Origin: Corticibacter populi
GTDB lineage: Bacteria > Pseudomonadota > Gammaproteobacteria > Burkholderiales > Burkholderiaceae_C
DNA: 64,000 nucleotides
Direction: 5' to 3'
Assembly: GCF_004217315.1 (NCBI RefSeq)
Contig: NZ_SGWR01000002.1
Location: 52,321 to 116,320, forward strand
Shown: in pieces, positions 1-10,462 of the stretch
Layout: each line of letters starts with the position of its first letter
How positions within the stretch are numbered: the stretch's first letter is position 1
Translations under genes and position numbers: made by a program
Notes under the pieces: generated by a model
What the model was told of the DNA's origin: nothing
Seen by the model: the letters and a program-made list of their open reading frames with translations, nothing else
Databases searched by the model: none

Positions 1-2
1 CG

Positions 3-620
3 ACCTCCATCCAGCCGCCACGCCTGACCCATCTGCTGTACCTGCACGGCTTTCGCTCCTCGCCCCAATCGGCCAAGGCGCAGTTGACACGCCGCTGGTT
101 CGGCATCCGCCATCCGGAGGTGGTGCTGGAGTGCCCGCAGTTGCCGCCATCGCCACACGCGGCGGCCCAATGCATGCAGGCCATCGTCAACAACTGGCCG
201 CAGCAGACCATGGCGGTGATGGGTTCGTCACTGGGCGGCTACTACGCCAGTTGGGTGGCGGCCCAATGCCGCTGCCCCTCCGTGCTGCTCAACCCGGCCG
301 TCGACCCGGCCCGCGACCTGGCCGCACACATCGGCGAGAACACGGTCTGGCACGACCCCGCCGAGGCGTTCTACTTCAAGCCGGAGTACATGGACGAGCT
401 GCGCGCGCTCGACAGCCGGGAGACGCCCGCCGCAGCCCCGCAACTGGCCATCATCGCCAAGGGGGACGAGGTGCTGGACTGGCGCGAGATGAGCCAGCGT
501 TACCGCGACGCGCAGCAGATCGTGCTCGAAGGCGGCGACCACGCGCTCAGCGCCGACTACGAGCGGCTGCTGCCGCAGATCGGCGCCTTCCTGGTGTCGC
601 TGGGTACGGTGGCGGCATAA
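3..620 (+). CDS. YqiA/YcfP-family alpha/beta-hydrolase esterase (5' end cut by the window)
   Basis: The reading frame is open from base 3, and the segment LHGFRSSPQSAKA before the first in-window start codon belongs to the family N-terminus. The true start is therefore outside the window, and the TTG at 84 is not used. The nucleophile elbow is GSSLGGYYASW. A C-terminal GGDHALS supplies the catalytic histidine, and an aspartate in KGDEVLDW fits the third triad position. The family (UPF0227) comprises small cytosolic esterases of poorly defined substrate. The TAA stop codon directly abuts the repeat element at 621 and doubles as its apparent target-site copy. Family assignment is firm; physiological role is unknown. 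Confidence 0.85.
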   Translation, partial: TSIQPPRLTHLLYLHGFRSSPQSAKAQLTRRWFGIRHPEVVLECPQLPPSPHAAAQCMQAIVNNWPQQTMAVMGSSLGGYYASWVAAQCRCPSVLLNPAVDPARDLAAHIGENTVWHDPAEAFYFKPEYMDELRALDSRETPAAAPQLAIIAKGDEVLDWREMSQRYRDAQQIVLEGGDHALSADYERLLPQIGAFLVSLGTVAA

Positions 621-803
621 GAACCTGTTCAAAGTCTTGGCATGAGAGCCGTTGTGGTTGAAAGGTTGTGGCTGCAAGGCGCAAAACGCAGCCGGGCTGG
701 TGGCCCGGCGAGGCTTTGCAACGCCGCAGACGCAGCATTTCAGCCGCAACCCACAGGGCATGGCGTTGCCATGCGGATCCATGCAGAGACTTTGAACAGG
801 TTC
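621..803. repeat. 183-bp MITE-like element with terminal inverted repeats
   Basis: The ends are perfect inverted repeats: GAACCTGTTCAAAGTCT at 621-637 and its reverse complement at 787-803. The element is flanked on both sides by TAA (618-620 and 804-806), which looks like a 3-bp target duplication. It has no coding capacity. A 3-bp TNA duplication is known for part of the IS5 family, so a non-autonomous IS5-type derivative is a reasonable inference, not a proof. Diverged relatives lie near 29836 and 43996, and isolated arms occur at several gene ends. The interior contains the palindromic AGCCGGGCTGGTGGCCCGGC region. The remaining bases to 998 are the gap leader, in which I see only a possible TAAAAT -10 at about 893. 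Confidence 0.75.
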
Positions 804-806
804 TAA

Positions 807-2000
<1,194 letters not shown>

Positions 2001-2022
2001 TTCGTCCGCATGCTGGATGAAG

Positions 2023-2049
2023 GGGCGGGTGTGATCACCCGCCCTTTTT
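2023..2049 (+). terminator. Rho-independent terminator of gap
   Basis: A 9-bp stem GGGCGGGTG / CACCCGCCC with the loop TGAT is followed by five T residues. It starts about 20 bp after the gap stop codon. It also separates gap from the convergent metal-transport operon. Confidence 0.9.
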
Positions 2050-2083
2050 CATGCTCCGGCCGGCTCCCCGGGAGAGTCCCCCG

Positions 2084-2938
2084 CTACGCCTCGCTGTGCG
2101 GCCGGGATCGATGGCCGCGCAGTTGCTGCCACAGCAGCGCCAGCACGAAGCCGGCGGTGAACAGCAGCACGATGGTCGGACCCGGCGCACTGTCGAGGAA
2201 GAAGCTCAGATACACCCCGGCGAGCGCCGCCACCACCGCGATGAGCACGGCCAGCAGCAGCATCCAGCCAAAGCTGCGCGTCAGCAAAAAGGCGATGGCC
2301 CCCGGCGCGATCAGCAGCGCAATGGCCAGCACCAGGCCGACAGCCTTGAGCGCCCCCACCACCGCCAGCGAAACCGCGGCCAGCAAGCCGTAGTGCAGCA
2401 CGGCAACAGGCAGGCCCGTGGTGCGCGCCTGCATCGGATCGAAGGTGTAGAGCAGCAGATCACGCCACTTGAGCGCGATCCACAACCCGATGGCCACGGC
2501 AATGGCGCCGCTCTCGGCCAGGTCGCGGACATCCACGCCCAACATGTCGCCGAACAGGATATGGTCCAGGTGCACATCGCTGCGGATCCACACATACAGC
2601 AGCAGGCCGAGCGCGAACATGCCGGAGAACACGATGCCCATGATGGTGTCCTCCTTGACGCGGCTGTTGACCTGCAGGTAGCCGATGGCCAGCGCGCAGG
2701 CCATGCCGGCGGCGAAGGCGCCGAGCAGGTACGGCAGTCCCAGCAGGTAGGCCAGCACCACGCCGGGGAAGATCGCATGCGAGATCGCGTCCCCCAGCAG
2801 CGCCCAGCCCTTGAGCACTAGGTAGCATGAAAGCAGCGCCGTGGGCACGGCCACGATGGCCGCGATCAGGAACGCCGAGTGCATGAAGTCGAACTGCAAT
2901 GGCAGCAGCAGCGTGTCAAGGAGCGCATCGAGGTTCAT
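2084..2938 (-). CDS. Metal (Mn/Fe/Zn) ABC transporter permease, second subunit
   Basis: This 284-residue multi-spanning membrane protein is of the ABC-3 (ZnuB/SitD/MntB) family. It contains LVLKGWALLGDAISHAIFPGVVLAYLLG, the family's coupling region, and the stretch IALLIAPGAIAFLLTRSF. It is the last gene of a four-gene operon. Its ATG overlaps the stop of the preceding permease by four bases (ATGA), which implies translational coupling. With its partner it would form the inner-membrane channel for a divalent metal. The neighbouring solute-binding protein and MntR-type regulator point to manganese, possibly also iron, as substrate. Confidence 0.9.
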   Translation of the reverse strand: MNLDALLDTLLLPLQFDFMHSAFLIAAIVAVPTALLSCYLVLKGWALLGDAISHAIFPGVVLAYLLGLPYLLGAFAAGMACALAIGYLQVNSRVKEDTIMGIVFSGMFALGLLLYVWIRSDVHLDHILFGDMLGVDVRDLAESGAIAVAIGLWIALKWRDLLLYTFDPMQARTTGLPVAVLHYGLLAAVSLAVVGALKAVGLVLAIALLIAPGAIAFLLTRSFGWMLLLAVLIAVVAALAGVYLSFFLDSAPGPTIVLLFTAGFVLALLWQQLRGHRSRPHSEA

Positions 2939-3840
2939 GCGGCATCCTCCACCGCCGTGTGCGTGGTGGCCGGCTGCCGCAGGGCCCGCCGGCTGCGCCG
3001 CCGCGCCGCCAGCAGGCCATGCCTGGGCGCGAGGAAGAAAGCCGCCAGGAACAGCAGCGTCTGCAGCAGCACGATGACGGCACCGGTGGCCCCGTCGATG
3101 AAATAGCTGGCATAGGCCCCAACGAAGCTGGTGACGGTGCCGATCAGCACGGCAATGCCGATGAGGTGCGAGAAGCGATCGCTCAGCAGGTAGGCGGTGG
3201 CGCCGGGCGTGACGATCAGCGCGATCACCAGGAAGGCGCCGACGGTCTGCATAGCTGCCACGGCGCTGGCCGAGAGCATGGCGAAGAACAGCACCTTGAG
3301 CCGGTTCACCGGCAGGCCGCAGGCACGCGCCTGCGTCTCGTCAAAGAACACCAGCAGCAGATCCTTCCACTTGAGCAGCAGCACCGCCAGCGTCGCGCCG
3401 CCGATGAGCAGCAACTGGCGCGTGTCGCCCGGCGTGATGGCCAGGATGTTGCCCAGCACGATGGTCTGGATGTTCACGCTGGTCGGCGAGAGCGAGATCA
3501 TGAAGAGGCCCAGCCCGAAGAAGGAAGTGAAGATCAGGCCGATGATGGCGTCCTCCTTGAGCCGCGTTCGCTGGTTGAGGAACACCATCGCGGCCGCGGC
3601 CAGTCCGCCAGCGAAGAAGGCACCGGCCGAGAACGGCAAGCCCAGCATGTAGGCGCCGGCCACCCCCGGCACGATGGAGTGCGAGAGTGCATCGCCGATC
3701 AGCGACCAGCCCTTGAGCATCAGAAAGCAGGAGAGAAACGCGCAGACGCCGCCGATCAGCGCCGCCACCCACATGGCGTTGACCATGTAGGCGTAGCCGA
3801 ACGGTTCGACCAGGGCCTGCCACCAGGCATCGCCGCTCAT
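2935..3840 (-). CDS. Metal (Mn/Fe/Zn) ABC transporter permease, first subunit
   Basis: This 301-residue paralogue of the next gene belongs to the same ABC-3 permease family. It has the matching [21 protein letters not shown] coupling segment and [14 protein letters not shown]. Two different permeases in one operon is the SitC/SitD (YfeC/YfeD) arrangement, which suggests a heterodimeric channel. It overlaps the ATPase gene upstream and the second permease downstream by four bases each. The C-terminal tail from about residue 270 is arginine-rich and probably cytoplasmic. Confidence 0.9.
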   Translation of the reverse strand: MSGDAWWQALVEPFGYAYMVNAMWVAALIGGVCAFLSCFLMLKGWSLIGDALSHSIVPGVAGAYMLGLPFSAGAFFAGGLAAAAMVFLNQRTRLKEDAIIGLIFTSFFGLGLFMISLSPTSVNIQTIVLGNILAITPGDTRQLLLIGGATLAVLLLKWKDLLLVFFDETQARACGLPVNRLKVLFFAMLSASAVAAMQTVGAFLVIALIVTPGATAYLLSDRFSHLIGIAVLIGTVTSFVGAYASYFIDGATGAVIVLLQTLLFLAAFFLAPRHGLLAARRRSRRALRQPATTHTAVEDAA

Positions 3841-4841
3841 GGTGCCCCCTCCCCGCCGGCAGCGGGCGCCTGGCCGGCCGCCGGCGCATCGCGCTCGCCG
3901 CGCACCGACGAGCGGCCATCGAGCAGCACGAGCGGGCGCTCGTCGTCGCTCATGATGCCGACCACGGCACTGCCTGCGCCATGATGCTGCGGCAGGTCGA
4001 AGTGGCGCAGCACGCCGCCGAAGGCCCGCTCAAGATTGGCATGGGTGAAGATTTCCGCCGTGGGCCCATAGGCCAGCACGGTGTTCCTGACCAGCACGGT
4101 GCGGTCGCAGAACTCGGGGACGCTGCCCAGGTTGTGGGTCGAGACCAGCATCACTCGCCCTTCGTCACGCAGCGCACGCAGCAGCGCGATGATGGCATCC
4201 TCGGTCTTCACGTCGACGCCGGTGAAGGGCTCGTCGAGCAGGATCACGCGAGCATCCTGTGCCAGTGCGCGCGCGAGGAACACGCGCTTCTTCTGGCCGC
4301 CCGAGAGTTCACCGATCTGCCGCTGGCGCAGCTCCAGCAGCCCCACGCGCTGCAGCGCCTGCTCCACCGCCGCGTGGTCGGCGCGGCCCGGGATACGCAA
4401 AAAGCCCATGTGACCGTAGCGTCCCATCATCACCACATCCTCGACCAGCACCGGGAAGTTCCAGTCCACCTCCTCGCTCTGCGGCACATAGGCCACGAGG
4501 TTGCGGCGCATGGCTTCGCGCGCGGGCATGCCCAGCACGCGCACCTGCCCTTCGGAGAGGCGCAGCAAGCCCATGATGGACTTGAACAGCGTGGACTTGC
4601 CGCTGCCGTTGACGCCCACCAGCGCGGTGATGCTGCCCAGCGGCGTGCAAAAACTCGCATCGCGCAGGGCCGTGTGGCCATTGCGGTAGGTGATGGTGAC
4701 ATGCTGCACATCCAGACCACCAGCGCACCGCGCATCGGCGGCCTCATCCGGTGCCACCGCCGCCACTGCGGGCACCGCCGCGCCGGCAGCATGCAGTGCA
4801 GCGTCGCCGGATGCCGTCAGGGCCTCCGCCTGCCGGGTCAT
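3837..4841 (-). CDS. Metal ABC transporter ATP-binding protein
   Basis: The start is the ATG at 4841 ([12 protein letters not shown]), whose ATGA overlaps the stop of the solute-binding gene; the frame's longer upstream extension is a shadow of that gene. The 334-residue protein has Walker [10 protein letters not shown], signature LSGGQKKRV and Walker B VILLDEPF, in the MntB/SitB/ZnuC style. About 40 alanine-rich residues precede the ATPase fold, and roughly 60 residues follow it after FGGVLRHF. Both extensions are longer than usual and have no recognisable function. It energises the two permeases encoded next. Confidence 0.92.
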   Translation of the reverse strand: MTRQAEALTASGDAALHAAGAAVPAVAAVAPDEAADARCAGGLDVQHVTITYRNGHTALRDASFCTPLGSITALVGVNGSGKSTLFKSIMGLLRLSEGQVRVLGMPAREAMRRNLVAYVPQSEEVDWNFPVLVEDVVMMGRYGHMGFLRIPGRADHAAVEQALQRVGLLELRQRQIGELSGGQKKRVFLARALAQDARVILLDEPFTGVDVKTEDAIIALLRALRDEGRVMLVSTHNLGSVPEFCDRTVLVRNTVLAYGPTAEIFTHANLERAFGGVLRHFDLPQHHGAGSAVVGIMSDDERPLVLLDGRSSVRGERDAPAAGQAPAAGGEGAP

Positions 4842-5770
4842 TGCGCCAGTCCCTTGGCAATGGTCTCGGAGGTCACCCGCAGCAGGTCCAGGTAGGTGGG
4901 CACCGGGCCGCCGGGCTCGCTGAGCGAATCCACATACAGCACGCCGCCATAGCGAGCGCCGGTCTCGCGCGCGACCTGTTCGGCCGGCGCCGCCGAGACG
5001 GTGCTCTCGCTGAACACGGCCGGGATGTTGTGCGCACGCACCTGGTCGATCACATGCCGCACCTGCCGGGGCGTGCCCTGCTGGTCGGAATTGATGGGCC
5101 ACAGGTACAACTCCTTGAGGCCGAAATCACGCGCCAGGTAGCTGAACGCACCTTCGCTGGTGACCAGCCAGCGACGCTGCTCGGGCAACTGCTCCAGCGC
5201 GTCATGGATGGGCCTGATGGCGGCGCGGATCTGCGCCTTGTAGGCCTCGGCATTGGCCCGATAGGTGTCGGCATTGCGCGGGTCGTGCTGGACCAGCGCA
5301 TCGCGGATGTTGTCCACATAGATCTGCGCCGAGGTCGGCGACATCCACGCATGCGGGTTGGGCTTGCCGGCATAGGGCCCATCGCCGATGCCAATCGGCT
5401 CGACTCCGTTGGAGACCACCACGCTGGGCACGTTCCTCAGGCGTGCGAAGAACTTCTCGAACCACAGCTCCAGGTTCAGGCCGTTCCAGAGAATCAGTTG
5501 CGCGCCCTGCGCACGCACCAGATCGCCCGGCGTCGGCTGGTACTCGTGGATTTCCGCGCCGGGTTTGGTGATCGATTCGACCACGGCGGCATCGCCGGCC
5601 ACGTTGCGCGCCATGTCGGCGATCACCGTGAAAGTGGTGACGACCTTGAACTTGCCGGCCGCAGCCGTCTGCGCCGCTGCCGGCAAGGCCAGGGCCAGCG
5701 CGGTGAATCCGAGACTGGCCAACGCCATGCGCCAGCCCAAACGGTGAAATTGCCTGCGTTGGTTATTCAT
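4838..5770 (-). CDS. Periplasmic metal-binding protein, cluster A-I (SitA/MntA/TroA type)
   Basis: The 310-residue protein has a signal peptide ending near ALALPAAAQ. Metal ligands expected for the family are visible: His in [10 protein letters not shown], His in NPHAWMSP, Glu in [11 protein letters not shown] and Asp in [10 protein letters not shown]. The His-His-Glu-Asp set is typical of manganese/iron binders, whereas zinc-binding ZnuA usually has a third histidine and a His-rich loop, absent here. It is the first gene of the operon and is read divergently from the MntR-like gene, so manganese-dependent repression is likely. SitA or MntA would be a fair name; I leave the symbol blank because the metal is inferred. 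Confidence 0.88.
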   Translation of the reverse strand: MNNQRRQFHRLGWRMALASLGFTALALALPAAAQTAAAGKFKVVTTFTVIADMARNVAGDAAVVESITKPGAEIHEYQPTPGDLVRAQGAQLILWNGLNLELWFEKFFARLRNVPSVVVSNGVEPIGIGDGPYAGKPNPHAWMSPTSAQIYVDNIRDALVQHDPRNADTYRANAEAYKAQIRAAIRPIHDALEQLPEQRRWLVTSEGAFSYLARDFGLKELYLWPINSDQQGTPRQVRHVIDQVRAHNIPAVFSESTVSAAPAEQVARETGARYGGVLYVDSLSEPGGPVPTYLDLLRVTSETIAKGLAQ

Positions 5771-5890
5771 TCCTGCTCCTGTCGTGAAAACATGAATACG
5801 CGCTGATGCGTACGCCTGGGCCGCCGGGTCTTCCCATGCATGAACCGGGGCCGGTTTCGTCCTTGATGGCGGAACGCCTCGGCGGATTTA

Positions 5891-5925
5891 TAGCACTGGC
5901 TAATGCATGAATATAGCCTAAGCTA
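5891..5925. promoter_or_regulatory. Two MntR-type operator palindromes
   Basis: TAGCACTGGCTA (5891-5902) and TAGCCTAAGCTA (5914-5925) share the form TAGC-N4-GCTA and lie 23 bp apart centre to centre. They sit in the divergent region between the metal transporter operon and the DtxR/MntR-family gene. The core matches that of the enterobacterial MntR box (ATAGC-N4-GCTAT). I infer that they bind the product of the 6010 gene and control both directions. Confidence 0.65.
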
Positions 5926-6009
5926 AAAATAGCCTGCCCGGCAACATGGGCGATTTCAGGATAATCAGCAGGTTGAAACTCCAGCGTCTGTCCACGAGAT
6001 CCATACCCC

Positions 6010-6468
6010 ATGACCAGAAACAGCCCCCTTCCCGACGCTGCTCCCGAGCTGCCGGATGCCAGCACCCAGATGGAAGGCTTCCAGCAGGTGCGCGAAGCCC
6101 ACCGGCTCGAACTCATCGAGGATTACGTGGAGCTGATCTCCGACCTGATCCACAGCATCGGCGAGGCGCGGCAGGTGCAGATCGCCGAGCGGCTGGGCGT
6201 GGCGCAACCCACCGTGGCCAAGATGCTCAAACGCCTCGAAGCCGATGGCTATGTGCAGTTGCGCCCCTACCAGGGCACGCTGCTGACCGACAAGGGCGAA
6301 GCCATGGCGCAGTACAGCCGCGCCCGCCACCAACTGGTCGAGTCGTTCCTGCTGGCGCTGGGGGTCGACGAGGACAGCGCCCGGCGCGATGCAGAAGGCA
6401 TGGAGCACCACGTCAGCCAGGCCACGCTTGACGCGTTCCGGCACTATCTGGACCGGCATGGCCGCTGA
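6010..6468 (+). CDS. mntR: MntR-type manganese-responsive repressor (DtxR family)
   Basis: The 152-residue protein has an N-terminal winged helix ([20 protein letters not shown]) followed by the dimerisation/metal domain. Candidate metal ligands are in EDYVEL near the start of the fold, in RARHQLVE, and in the ExxEH motif EGMEHH. It has no SH3-like third domain, so it is MntR-like rather than IdeR-like. It is divergent from the four-gene metal transporter, with operator-like palindromes between. Expected role: Mn2+-dependent repression of uptake. The first 20 residues are a variable extension. Confidence 0.88.
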   Translation: MTRNSPLPDAAPELPDASTQMEGFQQVREAHRLELIEDYVELISDLIHSIGEARQVQIAERLGVAQPTVAKMLKRLEADGYVQLRPYQGTLLTDKGEAMAQYSRARHQLVESFLLALGVDEDSARRDAEGMEHHVSQATLDAFRHYLDRHGR

Positions 6469-6545
6469 GCCACGGCACAGCGTCGATGCGCGCTCGCATC
6501 AACGCTCCGTCATGCAGCGCATCGGTCTCGCCGTGACTCGCCGCC

Positions 6546-7382
6546 TCAGCCGGCGCCCCACTCCAGATAACGCAACTCCTCCTCGGTAAAGCCAGCGGCG
6601 CGCCGTGCCGCGATGTTCAGCGGCGCCTTCGGGCGCGGCGCCTCGTACTGTGCCACCAGTTGCGGGTACAGTGCCACCGGCTCCAGATCGCGCTGCTGGC
6701 AGAGCCAGCGGTACCAGTGGTTGCCGATCGCCACGTGCCCGACCTCCTCGCGCAGGATGATGTCCAGCACCGCGTTGACGGCATGGGCATCGGCCGTATC
6801 GACCTGGCGCAGCTTGCGCTGGATCAGCGGCGTGGCATCCAGCCCGCGCGCCTCCAGCGTGCGCGGCACCAGCGCCATGCGTGCGAGGATGTCGCCGCTG
6901 GTCTTCTCGCACATGCTCCACAGGCCCTGGTGCGCAGGGAAGTCGCCATAGTCATGGCCCATGGCCTGCAATTGCGCCGCCAGCAACTGGAAGTGGCGCG
7001 CCTCCTCGGCCGCCACTTTGAGCCAATCCTCGTAGTACGCGGGCGGCATGCCCGCGAAGCGCCAGACGGCATCGAGCGCGAGATTGATGGCATTGAATTC
7101 GATGTGCACGATGGCGTGTACCAGCACCGCGCGCCCGGCCAACGTGGCCGGCGAGCGCCGCGCCACGTCGGTGTGCGGCAGCAGTTGCAGGCCGGGCGGC
7201 ATCCCCGGCTGCACCGGCCCGGCCGGCGCGATGGCCCGCTGCGGGTCGAGCGGCCACTGCGCCCGCTGCGCGTAAAGCTGCGATGCGGCATGCGCCTTGC
7301 CCGCCGCATCGCGCATTTGCAGAATCTCCAGCGCGCGGGCGCGCCACTCGCCGTCCATCATCTCGGTGCTCACATCGGTCAT
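6546..7382 (-). CDS. DUF455 family ferritin-like di-iron protein
   Basis: I chose the start MTDVSTEMMDGEW at 7382; a second ATG three codons upstream is possible. The 278-residue protein is a helical bundle with the paired motifs expected of a ferritin-like di-iron site: HIEFNAINLALD, AEEARHF and REEVGHVAIGNHW. DUF455 proteins are predicted metalloenzymes, distantly related to the tRNA hydroxylase MiaE; no reaction is established for this group. It faces mntR tail to tail with a 77-bp gap. Family call is firm, function open. Confidence 0.82.
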   Translation of the reverse strand: MTDVSTEMMDGEWRARALEILQMRDAAGKAHAASQLYAQRAQWPLDPQRAIAPAGPVQPGMPPGLQLLPHTDVARRSPATLAGRAVLVHAIVHIEFNAINLALDAVWRFAGMPPAYYEDWLKVAAEEARHFQLLAAQLQAMGHDYGDFPAHQGLWSMCEKTSGDILARMALVPRTLEARGLDATPLIQRKLRQVDTADAHAVNAVLDIILREEVGHVAIGNHWYRWLCQQRDLEPVALYPQLVAQYEAPRPKAPLNIAARRAAGFTEEELRYLEWGAG

Positions 7383-7560
7383 GGGCGGCATTCTAGTGTC
7401 GCGGTACACATCAGATGTCGCAGGATGGGCGTCGCGATCGGATTGCGTCGCGACGCCAGGGTATGCAGACAGGCTGGCGCTTCCTTCATAATCGGAGCCG
7501 GTGCCCACGACGGCGCGCCAGCGCCAGCCCCCAAACAGCAGAACACCAAGGAGACGATCC

Positions 7561-8091
7561 ATGGCCCTTTACGCCCTCGAAGACATCCAGCCCCAGGTCG
7601 ACCCCAGCGCCTGGGTCGCCGACAGCGCCGCCGTGATCGGCAAGGTCACCCTGGCAGTGGACACCAGCGTCTGGTTCGGTGCGGTCATCCGCGGCGACAC
7701 GGAGGATATCCGCATCGGCGCCGGCAGCAACATTCAGGACGCCAGCGTACTGCATGCCGATTTCGGCAAGCCGCTGACCATCGGCCGCGACGTGACCGTG
7801 GGCCATCAGGTGATGCTGCATGGCTGCACCATCGGCGACGAATCACTGATCGGCATCGGCGCGGTGATCCTCAATGGCGCGCGCATCGGCAGGAACTGCC
7901 TGGTCGGCGCCCGCGCGCTGGTCACCGAGAACAAGGAATTTCCCGATGGCAGCATGATCCTCGGCAGTCCCGCCAAGGTGGTGCGCGCGCTCAGCCCCGA
8001 GGAGATCGAAGGGCTGCGCCAAAGTGCCCGCCACTATGTCGAGAATGCGCGGCGCTTCGCCAAAGGGCTGCGCCCGTTGAAGCAGGGCTGA
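7561..8091 (+). CDS. Gamma-class carbonic anhydrase family protein (YrdA-like)
   Basis: The 176-residue left-handed beta-helix protein has hexapeptide repeats from [20 protein letters not shown] onward. Three histidines in VLHADFG and [10 protein letters not shown] correspond to the zinc ligands of gamma-carbonic anhydrases. Start ATG is preceded by AAGGAGA. Relatives include YrdA, CaiE and PaaY; most lack proven carbonic anhydrase activity in vivo, so the exact reaction is uncertain. The TGA stop is immediately followed by GAACCTGTTCACGATCT, a solo arm of the repeat family. Confidence 0.88.
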   Translation: MALYALEDIQPQVDPSAWVADSAAVIGKVTLAVDTSVWFGAVIRGDTEDIRIGAGSNIQDASVLHADFGKPLTIGRDVTVGHQVMLHGCTIGDESLIGIGAVILNGARIGRNCLVGARALVTENKEFPDGSMILGSPAKVVRALSPEEIEGLRQSARHYVENARRFAKGLRPLKQG

Positions 8092-8108
8092 GAACCTGTT
8101 CACGATCT
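8092..8108. repeat. Solo arm of the GAACCTGTT repeat family
   Basis: GAACCTGTTCACGATCT directly follows the stop codon of the gamma-carbonic anhydrase gene. It resembles the left end of the 183-bp element at 621 and, more closely, the arm at 44176-44192 (GTTGACGATCTTT form). The next 190 bp up to hslO show no clear gene, only possible decayed repeat sequence. Confidence 0.5.
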
Positions 8109-8297
8109 GTCCATGGGCACGGGGCTCGCCATCTTGCAATCCAGGGCTGGCACCCCCATGTGGACAGGCATGCGCGTGAAACATCTGCGGGGCACAATGC
8201 ACACTGCGCACCGCCAAACAGACCACCTGCAGCCCGCCAGTCCCGCGCTGGCTGCCGGACCCTGTTCCTGACCCATCCGAATCTGCGAAACCCCACC

Positions 8298-9290
8298 GTG
8301 TCCGAAATCCAAAAATTCCTGTTTGACGGCCTGCCAGTGCGAGGCGCCATCGTGCGCGTCGATCACGCCTGGCAGGAAGTGCTGCGCCGCCGCGCCGCCA
8401 ACACCGAAACCGGCCCCTACCCGCCCGATGTCACTCGGCTGCTCGGCGAAATGGCCGCGGCCGGCCTGCTGCTGCAGTCGAACATCAATTTCGAGGGCGC
8501 GCTGGTGCTGCAGATCCAGGGGGATGGCCCGCTGCGTCTGGCCGTAGCCGAAGTGCAGTCGAACCTGGAGTTTCGCGTCACCGCCAACCTCGACCCCAGC
8601 CAGCGTGAAGCGCTCGCCGAGGGCTGTGACCTGGCCACGCTGGTGAACCAGCACGGCCAGGGCCGCTGCGCCATCACGCTCGACGCCGATGACAAGCGGC
8701 CCGGTTACCGCCCCTACCAGGGCATCGTTTCGCTGTGCGACGAGCAGGGCGAAACCCTGCCGGACCTCGCCGCCATCCTGCAACAGTACATGCGCCAGTC
8801 CGAGCAGCTCGACACGGTCATCGTGCTGGCCGCCGATGCGCAGGTGGCCGCGGGCCTCCTGATCCAGCGCATTCCCGTCAAGGGCGAGGCCAACCTGGCC
8901 GGCCGCCAGCTCGATACCGAGGCGACCGACGCGCTCGGCCAGAACGAGGATTTCAACCGCATCGCCACATTGGCTGCCAGCCTGCGCCAGGACGAACTGC
9001 TCGGCCTCGACAGCGAAGCCATCCTGCACCGCCTCTTCTGGCAGGAACCGCTGATGCGCATCGGCACCAATGCGGCGGCGCCCGCCTTTGCCTGCCGCTG
9101 CAACCGCGAGCGCGTGGCCACGATGCTACGCACCCTGGGGGCCGAGGAGGTCGAAGGCATCGTCGCCGAACGCGGCCTGGTCGAGATCGGCTGTGACTTC
9201 TGCGGTCAGCAATACCGCTTCGACGCGGTGGATGTGGGCCGCCTCTTCAGCCCGCTGGCCTCGCCGCCGGGCAGCGAACACCTGCAGTGA
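8298..9290 (+). CDS. hslO: Redox-regulated chaperone Hsp33
   Basis: The GTG start gives MSEIQKFLFDGLPVRGAIVRV, the family N-terminus; earlier in-frame codons belong to an unrelated open stretch. The 330-residue protein ends with the zinc redox switch: CRC near residue 279 and CDFC near residue 311 form the CxC-X(about 27-32)-CxxC cluster. Oxidative loss of zinc activates its holdase function in the cytosol. There is no clear Shine-Dalgarno site. The last codons and stop are part of a perfect 10-bp tandem duplication. Confidence 0.95.
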   Translation: MSEIQKFLFDGLPVRGAIVRVDHAWQEVLRRRAANTETGPYPPDVTRLLGEMAAAGLLLQSNINFEGALVLQIQGDGPLRLAVAEVQSNLEFRVTANLDPSQREALAEGCDLATLVNQHGQGRCAITLDADDKRPGYRPYQGIVSLCDEQGETLPDLAAILQQYMRQSEQLDTVIVLAADAQVAAGLLIQRIPVKGEANLAGRQLDTEATDALGQNEDFNRIATLAASLRQDELLGLDSEAILHRLFWQEPLMRIGTNAAAPAFACRCNRERVATMLRTLGAEEVEGIVAERGLVEIGCDFCGQQYRFDAVDVGRLFSPLASPPGSEHLQ

Positions 9291-9300
9291 CCTGCAGTGA
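9281..9300. repeat. 10-bp tandem duplication over the hslO stop codon
   Basis: CCTGCAGTGA occurs twice in direct succession (9281-9290 and 9291-9300). The first copy contains the hslO stop codon, so the duplication does not change the protein. Confidence 0.8.
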
Positions 9301-9359
9301 ACGGCACAGGCGCGGCCTGGAAACCTCCTGGTCTGCTGGCCAGCGCCCTCAGAACCCGT

Positions 9360-10304
9360 TCACACCGTCGCCTTGACGCTGCGCTGCAGCACGTCCAGCA
9401 ACCACTGGATGGCGGCCGGGTGGCGGTTCTGCCGCAGCCATAGCATGGTCACGCTCACCGGTGCGAGCTGGATGGGCAGTTCGCGCATCACCAGATGATG
9501 CGCCAGTCCGCTGGGTGCCAGAAAGTGCCGGGGCAAGGCGGTCAGCAGTTGCGTTTGCGCAACAACTCGGGCAGCCGTCAGGTACTGGTTGACGGTCATC
9601 ACAACCTGGCGGCGCAGGCCGCGCGCGGCCAGAGCCTCGTCGATGAAACCGTAGGGTCGGCCGGAAAAGCTCACCAGCAAGTGCCGGGCATCGCAGAAGC
9701 GCTCCAGCGTCAACGGTTGCTCGGCCAGTGGATGCTGCGCATTCATCACGCACACATATTCGCGCTGGTACAGCAGCCGCGCTTCGAAAGCCACACCGGC
9801 TTCGGCCTGGGCCCGCGCAGTCAGGTCCGCCAGCACTGCCGGGAAATAGCCCACCGCCACATCGATCTCGGCCGATTCCAGCATGCGGCGCGGGTCACGG
9901 GTCGTCAGCGGCATCACCTGCACACTCACGCGTGGGGCCTCTTTTTCCAGAATTTGCACCAAATGAGGGAGAAGCAAGGCCGCTGTGGCATCGATCATGC
10001 CCATGTGCACCGTCATGTCGGTGCGGGCCGGGTCAAAGCTTTCCGGCGATATGGCGTCGCGTAATTGCAACATCACATCGCGTACCGTGTCCCACAGCTC
10101 CACCGCACGCGCCGTCGGCTCCAGGCCCTGGCCGGAGCGCACCAGCAACTCATCCTCCAGAGCTTCACGCAGACGTCGCAGCGCATTGCTGACAGCAGGC
10201 TGCGTCAGGTTCAGGCGCTCAGCCGCCTTGGTGAGCGAGCGCTCCTGCATCACCACGTCAAAGACGCGCAGCAGGTTCAGATCCAGCGAGCGGAAATTGG
10301 CCAT
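9360..10304 (-). CDS. LysR-family transcriptional regulator (NodD/NahR-like subgroup)
   Basis: The 314-residue protein opens with LDLNLLRVFDVVMQERSLTKAAERLNLTQPAVSNALRRL, a LysR winged helix of the type seen in NahR/LinR-like regulators of aromatic catabolism. The effector-binding domain follows (TDMTVHMGMID onward). It is divergent from the small membrane-protein gene at 10463. A perfect inverted repeat 18 bp upstream of its start is a good autoregulatory site. The stop codon lies inside TGAACGGGTTC, an arm-like sequence of the repeat family. The inducer is unknown. Confidence 0.88.
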   Translation of the reverse strand: MANFRSLDLNLLRVFDVVMQERSLTKAAERLNLTQPAVSNALRRLREALEDELLVRSGQGLEPTARAVELWDTVRDVMLQLRDAISPESFDPARTDMTVHMGMIDATAALLLPHLVQILEKEAPRVSVQVMPLTTRDPRRMLESAEIDVAVGYFPAVLADLTARAQAEAGVAFEARLLYQREYVCVMNAQHPLAEQPLTLERFCDARHLLVSFSGRPYGFIDEALAARGLRRQVVMTVNQYLTAARVVAQTQLLTALPRHFLAPSGLAHHLVMRELPIQLAPVSVTMLWLRQNRHPAAIQWLLDVLQRSVKATV

Positions 10305-10321
10305 GCGATCCTCCTCGCCAA

Positions 10322-10342
10322 AATATTCACATCATGAATATT
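10322..10342. promoter_or_regulatory. LysR-type operator between divergent genes
   Basis: AATATTCA-N5-TGAATATT is a perfect 8+8 inverted repeat that contains the T-N11-A core of LysR boxes. It lies in an AT-rich stretch just upstream of the LysR gene ending at 9360 and facing the 10463 gene. Binding by that regulator is inferred. Confidence 0.6.
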
Positions 10343-10462
10343 GATGATTCAATAAATAAACTTGAGCGGCACTGGGGCAAACCCTAACATTGCGTCATTC
10401 GATATTTTTCAAGGCGCCATCAGCGCCGAGCAACAGACAGACTCCCAAAAGGAACCTTCATC

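Noticed and set aside
4842..5102. N-terminal extension of the metal transporter ATPase
   Set aside because: It overlaps the solute-binding gene out of frame. The ATG at 4841 gives the ATGA overlap typical of this operon.
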